This document shows, one piece after another, positions 60,901 to 64,000 of a stretch of 64,000 nt of DNA. The stretch comes from Bacteroidaceae bacterium. GTDB taxonomy: Bacteria > Bacteroidota > Bacteroidia > Bacteroidales > Bacteroidaceae. Where the stretch lies: assembly GCA_017616445.1 (NCBI GenBank), contig JAFZYE010000051.1, positions 1 through 64,000 of the forward strand, written 5' to 3'. The first letter of the stretch is position 1. Each line of letters opens with the position of its first letter. The position numbers were made by a program, and so were the translations under genes. The notes under the pieces are model-generated. The model did no database searches and was not told the DNA's origin. It saw only the letters and a program-made list of their open reading frames with translations.

Positions 60901-61213
60901 TGCTTCCGCTGTCGGAGTATCCTAAGATGGGGATGGTGCGGTCGTCGCCACTTACGATGACGAAGCCGCCGTCCGCTTCCACATTGAAGATATAGTAGTC
61001 GCAGGCAGTCGTGTCCTGACCACCCATTGCCCTACGACCCTTTGAGGGCATCCGTATCGCTTTTGCTTTCCCGCCGTTTCGTTGCGACAGGAAGGCTTGT
61101 GCCCGCTGAAGGGCTTCAGACTCATCGATGAACTGTGCCCACATATTCAGCGGCAGCAGCAGCGACATGAGGAAGAGTGCGAGGAAACGCATTTTCAAAG
61201 TATATCCGTTCAT
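57938..61213 (-). CDS. C10 (streptopain-type) cysteine peptidase, multidomain
   Basis: The 1091-residue protein has a signal peptide ending MWAQ and a Spi-like propeptide (ESEALQRAQAFLSQRNGG). The C10 peptidase domain has the catalytic Cys178 in TGCVATSMAQVMYYYQ and His320 in IDGHSFICDGY, with HFNWGWGGSSDGYF. Several Ig-like domains follow. The C-terminal tail WYDLSGRKLNG...RGLYINHGKK resembles Prevotella sorting tails. I choose the ATG at 61213 because the longer frame adds non-family sequence and overlaps preA. It is secreted or surface-bound and probably needs propeptide removal. Confidence 0.93.
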   Translation of the reverse strand: MNGYTLKMRFLALFLMSLLLPLNMWAQFIDESEALQRAQAFLSQRNGGKAKAIRMPSKGRRAMGGQDTTACDYYIFNVEADGGFVIVSGDDRTIPILGYSDSGSIQEGSMPQGLKALLEDYSVQIAGLEDSDVQAQDGRRAAQIRHAIAPLIETKWNQGAPYNNDCPEINGVRVMTGCVATSMAQVMYYYQSPADPCDPIPDYTSETEGLPLSALEATTFNWGAMTPTYSSSDTGEAADAIAKLMRYCGQALQMDYGVDFSGAFNEAIPDALKTYFSYDNGIRHTYRKCYTYAEWVELIYSELAAARPVVMGGWTSIDGHSFICDGYEADDYFHFNWGWGGSSDGYFRMAVLNPDKRATSSLDGFNSTQAAVIGIQPRTDETKTYCLSLEEFYLADEPASSSHTFTRASETDPFTVNLNYSLWCYKYGINNYDIAFMLLDEGGQVTSTIGQITNQPITYCTSYSGPNSVEIPPVSDGTYYIKVMSRPHPSDGEGAWMECFDGDQYKMTAVVCGNELTISVPLPKNTKPASVSITVEGNKTVGCEQDVIASITGGSGDYHGNLLLYVNDVAMMGTEVDIRAGETVDVHFSFIPSTAGDNVIKLSTNWSPDAAYTFGEKTTVVILESDATNSQELTIEPVITNLTKDGKLYGNAVRATVRVKNPSTENSYVGHVNCSLRLYNNATDEAGDFFDAFVLSKSVVIPKSESAENLSYVDLNFDYDALDFSKFYRLRFSYFKDNQTTSGPIVSIANGIVSTADGNALEMGEGYSLYASDGSVTVTEKTSAFDAGSSPCVDLRGINSFEGITITPSTNPNCIYLLATGIETPDALSSCNVVSGTSVDNLTASTLTLHDGYDFFTPVSFTATAVSYTRTFTLAANGTSGWNTIMLPFDVSSVSCEVIGTVDWCHDYSDTDKNFWVRAFTEESPGTVIFDYANEMEANTPYIIAVPDDRWGSALQMTDRAVTFSGIDAHIKPTSDKSLSGNSYKFNGNTCGKSLKDVYLLNNNGSSFVLTGTSTDVPAFRAWFSPVNQSSPSPTLSIGSPETTGIGIIPTLSQISEEREGAWYDLSGRKLNGVPTQRGLYINHGKKFLKP

Positions 61214-61242
61214 TGTTTTTGTCTTGTATCTAATTGTAATTC

Positions 61243-62814
61243 TTATTTTTTCTTGGCGATACGCTTGGCCATGCCGATAGCACCTGTGGGGCAGACCAGA
61301 CGGCAGAGGTGACAGCCAACGCACTTGGTGCCGACGATGCGAGGTTGGCGAGACTCGTAATCGAAGGTGATGGCCTGATGGCCACCGTCCATACACGAGG
61401 TGTAGCAGCGTCCACAGCCGATACACTTGTCACGGTCAATCTTTGGAAAGACAATGGTCTCGCGATCCAGGTCTGTAGGAGTCACGAAGTTGGGCAGTTC
61501 CTCGCCCACAAGGGTTTCGAGTGAGGATAAGCCTCGCTCCATGAGATAGTTTTGCATGCCGAGAATCAAGTCATCGATGATACGGTAGCCATACTGCATC
61601 ACAGCCGTGCATACCTGTACGTTGCGACATCCCAGCTGGATAAACTCTAGTGCGTCCTTCCACGTCTCGATGCCCCCTATGCCGCTTATCTCCAGTCCCT
61701 TTCCGTACATTTGAAGTTGCTGGTTTTGAGATTCGTCAAGCTTCGAGACAGTACGTGTCATGGGGGTCTGTGCTATCTCCAGAATATGTCGTAGTGCGAT
61801 AGGGCGCACAGCTCTTCCTGAGAGGCCCGAAATGGTTTTATGCCCTGAGACGCGGGCACGGTCGCCCATCGTCACACTCTTGATGGTATTGATGGCCGAT
61901 ATGGCATCTGCACCGGCAAAGTATGCCGACATAGTCGGTTCGGTGATATGGGTGATATTAGGTGTCATCTTCGGAATGACGGGAAGGGAGATACTGCGTT
62001 TGACAAAAGCGGTATAGAAGAGCACCAGCTCAGGGTTCTGGCCTACATCGCTGCCCATGCCGGCCAGTCGCATCTGCGGACACGAGAAGTTCAGTTCGAC
62101 GGCATCAACACCAGCCTTCTCGGCCATCTTCGCCAGCTTGATCCACTCCTCCTCGGTCTGCCCCATGATGCTGGCCACGACGACTTTCGAAGGATAGTTC
62201 TGTTTCAGTCGGCGCAGGATGTCGAAGTCCATCTCCACAGGATTCTCGCTCAGCTGTTCCATGTTGCGGAAGGCGTAGAAATCCGATGAACCCTCCTGCT
62301 GGCAGGCATCGAAACGGGGCGACACCTCGCGTATCTCCTGCAGGCAGATGGTCTTGTAGAAGACGCCAGCCCAACCCATTTCGAAGGCACGAGCCACCAT
62401 CTCGTAGTTGGTACAGACAGCTGACGAAGCCAGGAAGAACGGGTTCTCGCAGCGGATGCCGCAGAAGTCGATGGAAAGACCCACCCCCGACCCCTCCCTG
62501 TAAGGGATGGGAGTAGATAGTTCTGAGCCTTGAGAGTAACCACTCCCCTCCCTCACAGGGAGGGGCTGGGGGGTGGGTCTTAGCATCTCTTTGATACGTA
62601 TCGGTCTGTCATAATGGATGCAGGCTTTTTCTGCTGCCTCCAAATCATCGTCCGTACACTCGGCAACCCACCTGCCGGCCAATTTCTCATTGCCAAAGCG
62701 GATGGCACGGATAGCCCGTGCTGGGTCGCCTTTCCTACATGCCTGGCTACATGGCGCATCGGCACAGAGCAGACAACGTGCAGCCTCTTCTTCTAAATGT
62801 AATCTCTTGTTCAT
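61243..62814 (-). CDS. preA: Dihydropyrimidine dehydrogenase subunit PreA-like, Fe-S flavoprotein
   Basis: The 523-residue protein has an N-terminal cysteine cluster (Cys14, 17, 22, 26 in CLLCADAPCSQAC) of the dihydropyrimidine dehydrogenase/PreT kind. An FMN-binding TIM barrel follows (ENPFFLASSAVCTNYEMV, ELNFSCPQM, GIGGIETWKDALEF), then two C-terminal 4Fe-4S ferredoxin motifs (CIGCGRCYTSC and CVGCHLCRLVCPTG). It would reduce uracil or thymine, or act in the reverse direction. Between the first cluster and the barrel lies an in-frame inverted-repeat element that encodes PQPLPVREGSG and PIPYREGSGVG. A partner preT is not in the window. Confidence 0.88.
   Translation of the reverse strand: MNKRLHLEEEAARCLLCADAPCSQACRKGDPARAIRAIRFGNEKLAGRWVAECTDDDLEAAEKACIHYDRPIRIKEMLRPTPQPLPVREGSGYSQGSELSTPIPYREGSGVGLSIDFCGIRCENPFFLASSAVCTNYEMVARAFEMGWAGVFYKTICLQEIREVSPRFDACQQEGSSDFYAFRNMEQLSENPVEMDFDILRRLKQNYPSKVVVASIMGQTEEEWIKLAKMAEKAGVDAVELNFSCPQMRLAGMGSDVGQNPELVLFYTAFVKRSISLPVIPKMTPNITHITEPTMSAYFAGADAISAINTIKSVTMGDRARVSGHKTISGLSGRAVRPIALRHILEIAQTPMTRTVSKLDESQNQQLQMYGKGLEISGIGGIETWKDALEFIQLGCRNVQVCTAVMQYGYRIIDDLILGMQNYLMERGLSSLETLVGEELPNFVTPTDLDRETIVFPKIDRDKCIGCGRCYTSCMDGGHQAITFDYESRQPRIVGTKCVGCHLCRLVCPTGAIGMAKRIAKKK
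62477..62581. repeat. 105-bp inverted-repeat element inside preA
   Basis: The left arm (62477-62516, AGACCCACCCCCGACCCCTC and on) is almost the exact reverse complement of the right arm (62541-62581). The spacer is about 24 bp. The whole element is in frame and free of stops on the minus strand, and encodes two related peptides, PLPVREGSG and PIPYREGSG. It is the largest member of the G/C palindrome family here. Confidence 0.85.
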
Positions 62815-62839
62815 GGTATCTGTGTTGAAGGGTGAATCT

Positions 62840-64000
62840 TTATCGTCCTATTTGCTTTTTCAGTTTCAATACGCGGCGCACACTCTCATCAATACGCTGT
62901 TCGGTGAGTCTGCCGTCCTCCACGGCCTTGACTACGGCATCGAAGGCTTCCACGAAGTTCTGCGGACCCAGCACGATGTCGGCACCAGCCTGGAGTGTAC
63001 CCACTGCTGCCTCGGCATTGGTGTACTGCTTGGTGATGGCTCCCATCTCCATCGCGTCGGTGATGATGATGTTCTGGTAACCCAGTTCGCCACGCAGTTT
63101 GTCTTTCAGGATGACGGACGACATGGTGGCAGGGATGTCCGACCCCGTAACGTTGGGCGTAGCGATATGAGCCGTCATAATCAGCTGCGTACCCCATGCA
63201 ATGCCTGCCTTGAAGGTAATCATCTCGCAGCCTGTCATCTGCTCCCAGGTCTTCAGGCTTTGCGCATAGCCGAAATGGGTGTCTGCCTTGGTGTCGCCAT
63301 GACCGGGGAAATGCTTGATGCAACCCGTCACGCCTGCATCCTTCAGGCCCTGCAGGTAGTTGACAACCATCGGTGCTGCCACCTCGGGATTGTCGCTGAA
63401 AGCACGAGCACCGATGACGATGTTCTCCGGGTTGGTGTTCACGTCAGCCACGGGGGCGAAGTCGATGTCGAAGCCGTATTTCTTCAGGTAGGTACCGATG
63501 GTATTGCCGCAATGGTAGGCATTCTGCGGGTCACCCGTTGCACCGATGGCACCCATCGACTCGAACTTCTCCACTTGGAAGTTCTCATTGTTGCCGATGC
63601 GGGCCACGCGGCCTCCCTCCTCGTCGATGCAGAGCAGTGGCGAGCCTTTCAAGGCACGTATCTGTGGTATGAATGTCGCCAGCTGTGCCTCGTCCTCGAT
63701 GTTATGGGCATAGAGGATGATGCCGCCCACGGGGTACTTCTCGTTCACGCCCAGCATCGTGGCGTTCACGGCCTGCAACTTGATTTTCTTGATGTCGTCG
63801 GCACTGACGTCAATGTTACTGGGCAGATTGAAGTGGATGGTGGTGTCGAGACATTCGGGTCGTACATAGAACAGCTGTCCCACCTTTTCGCGTAGCGTCA
63901 TCTTTTGCAACTGCGCTTCCACCTCGTCAGTCGGCACGACGGGGTCATCGTCGTTCGTACACGATGTCAGCACTGCCAAGCCGCTGATTACAAGGATGGC
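62840..64000 (-). CDS. Glycoside hydrolase family 3, NagZ-like (5' end cut by window)
   Basis: The frame is open to the last base of the window; the visible N-terminus is the end of a lipoprotein signal (LAVLTSC), so only the first few residues are missing. The family 3 pattern of beta-N-acetylglucosaminidases is present: EKVGQLFYVRP, LLCIDEEGGRVARI, and the catalytic histidine dyad in KHFPGHGDTKADTHFG. NITDAMEMGA-type nucleophile words follow (IIITDAMEMGA). It would remove GlcNAc or related sugars from peptidoglycan or glycan fragments outside the cytoplasm. It heads a leftward run that continues with preA 25 bp later. Confidence 0.92.
   Translation of the reverse strand, partial: AILVISGLAVLTSCTNDDDPVVPTDEVEAQLQKMTLREKVGQLFYVRPECLDTTIHFNLPSNIDVSADDIKKIKLQAVNATMLGVNEKYPVGGIILYAHNIEDEAQLATFIPQIRALKGSPLLCIDEEGGRVARIGNNENFQVEKFESMGAIGATGDPQNAYHCGNTIGTYLKKYGFDIDFAPVADVNTNPENIVIGARAFSDNPEVAAPMVVNYLQGLKDAGVTGCIKHFPGHGDTKADTHFGYAQSLKTWEQMTGCEMITFKAGIAWGTQLIMTAHIATPNVTGSDIPATMSSVILKDKLRGELGYQNIIITDAMEMGAITKQYTNAEAAVGTLQAGADIVLGPQNFVEAFDAVVKAVEDGRLTEQRIDESVRRVLKLKKQIGR

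Noticed and set aside
61230..62543. Alternative frames inside preA
   Set aside because: They are shadows of a well-conserved Fe-S flavoprotein; the in-frame repeat element explains the frames that run through its middle.

Overview
The window is one contiguous piece of a Bacteroidota chromosome, most likely Prevotellaceae (Prevotella-like). The support is the Bacteroidota gene order of the complete division and cell-wall (dcw) cluster, promoters of the TTTG-n19-21-TAnnTTTG type with no Shine-Dalgarno sequences, a BspA-type leucine-rich-repeat surface protein, C10 and C11 peptidases, PorT-like and Cthe_2159-like proteins, and C-termini of the 'LNGQR...KGLNIVDGKK' type that are common in Prevotella. 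No rRNA, tRNA, CRISPR array or transposase gene was seen. The assignment rests on recognition, not on a database search.

Layout. 1-2.7 kb: 3' part of a DUF4143 ATPase, a RelB/DinJ-PIN toxin-antitoxin pair, and a TrmH-type rRNA methyltransferase split by a frameshift at a 7-bp tandem repeat. 2.7-5.6 kb: typA (bipA) between three unexplained, highly structured elements of about 125 nt. 5.6-13.7 kb: acpP-fabF-rnc, a GH3-family adenylating enzyme, an Ig-like lipoprotein, a DUF3108 protein and rnhB. 13.9-20.1 kb: secreted proteins (an Asn/Thr/Ser repeat protein, an esterase, a GH2 glycosidase and a Cthe_2159-type beta-helix protein). 20.3-25.3 kb: an overlapping run of epimerase, PAP2 phosphatase and pdxB, then a VanX-like dipeptidase and a PG_1098-like methyltransferase. 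25.2-27.8 kb: a two-domain serpin. 28.2-34.2 kb: an operon read leftward from an ECF sigma factor and its anti-sigma partner into three paralogous secreted proteins and a BspA-like protein. 34.4-35.1 kb: an HEPN-MNT toxin-antitoxin pair lying between two identical 42-bp direct repeats. 35.4-51.7 kb: the dcw operon, read leftward, mraZ-rsmH-ftsL-ftsI-murE-mraY-murD-ftsW-murG-murC-ftsQ-ftsA-ftsZ, with a recognisable MraZ operator. 52-56.3 kb: a Tat-exported Fe-S aldo/keto reductase, a beta-barrel protein and priA. 56.4-64 kb: a tight leftward run of GH3-family glycosidase (cut by the window end), preA, a C10 peptidase and a C11 peptidase.

The most unusual property is a dense set of short dispersed repeats. 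One kind is tandem A/T-rich 7-8 mers (GTTAGGAG, TTTAAAGT, CATAATG, GAGGTAA types). The other is G/C palindromes of the CTCCCC...GGGGAG type. They fill most gene junctions, including several inside the essential dcw operon, and they also occur in frame within at least eight coding regions, where they encode short peptides such as LPLKGxGG or PVREGSG. The clearest case is an inverted repeat of about 105 bp inside preA. Other observations worth following are the reversible-looking frameshift in trmH, the family of structured elements around typA, and an apparently perfect promoter at 27857-27888 that faces a gene-free stretch of G/C-rich repeats and hairpins.
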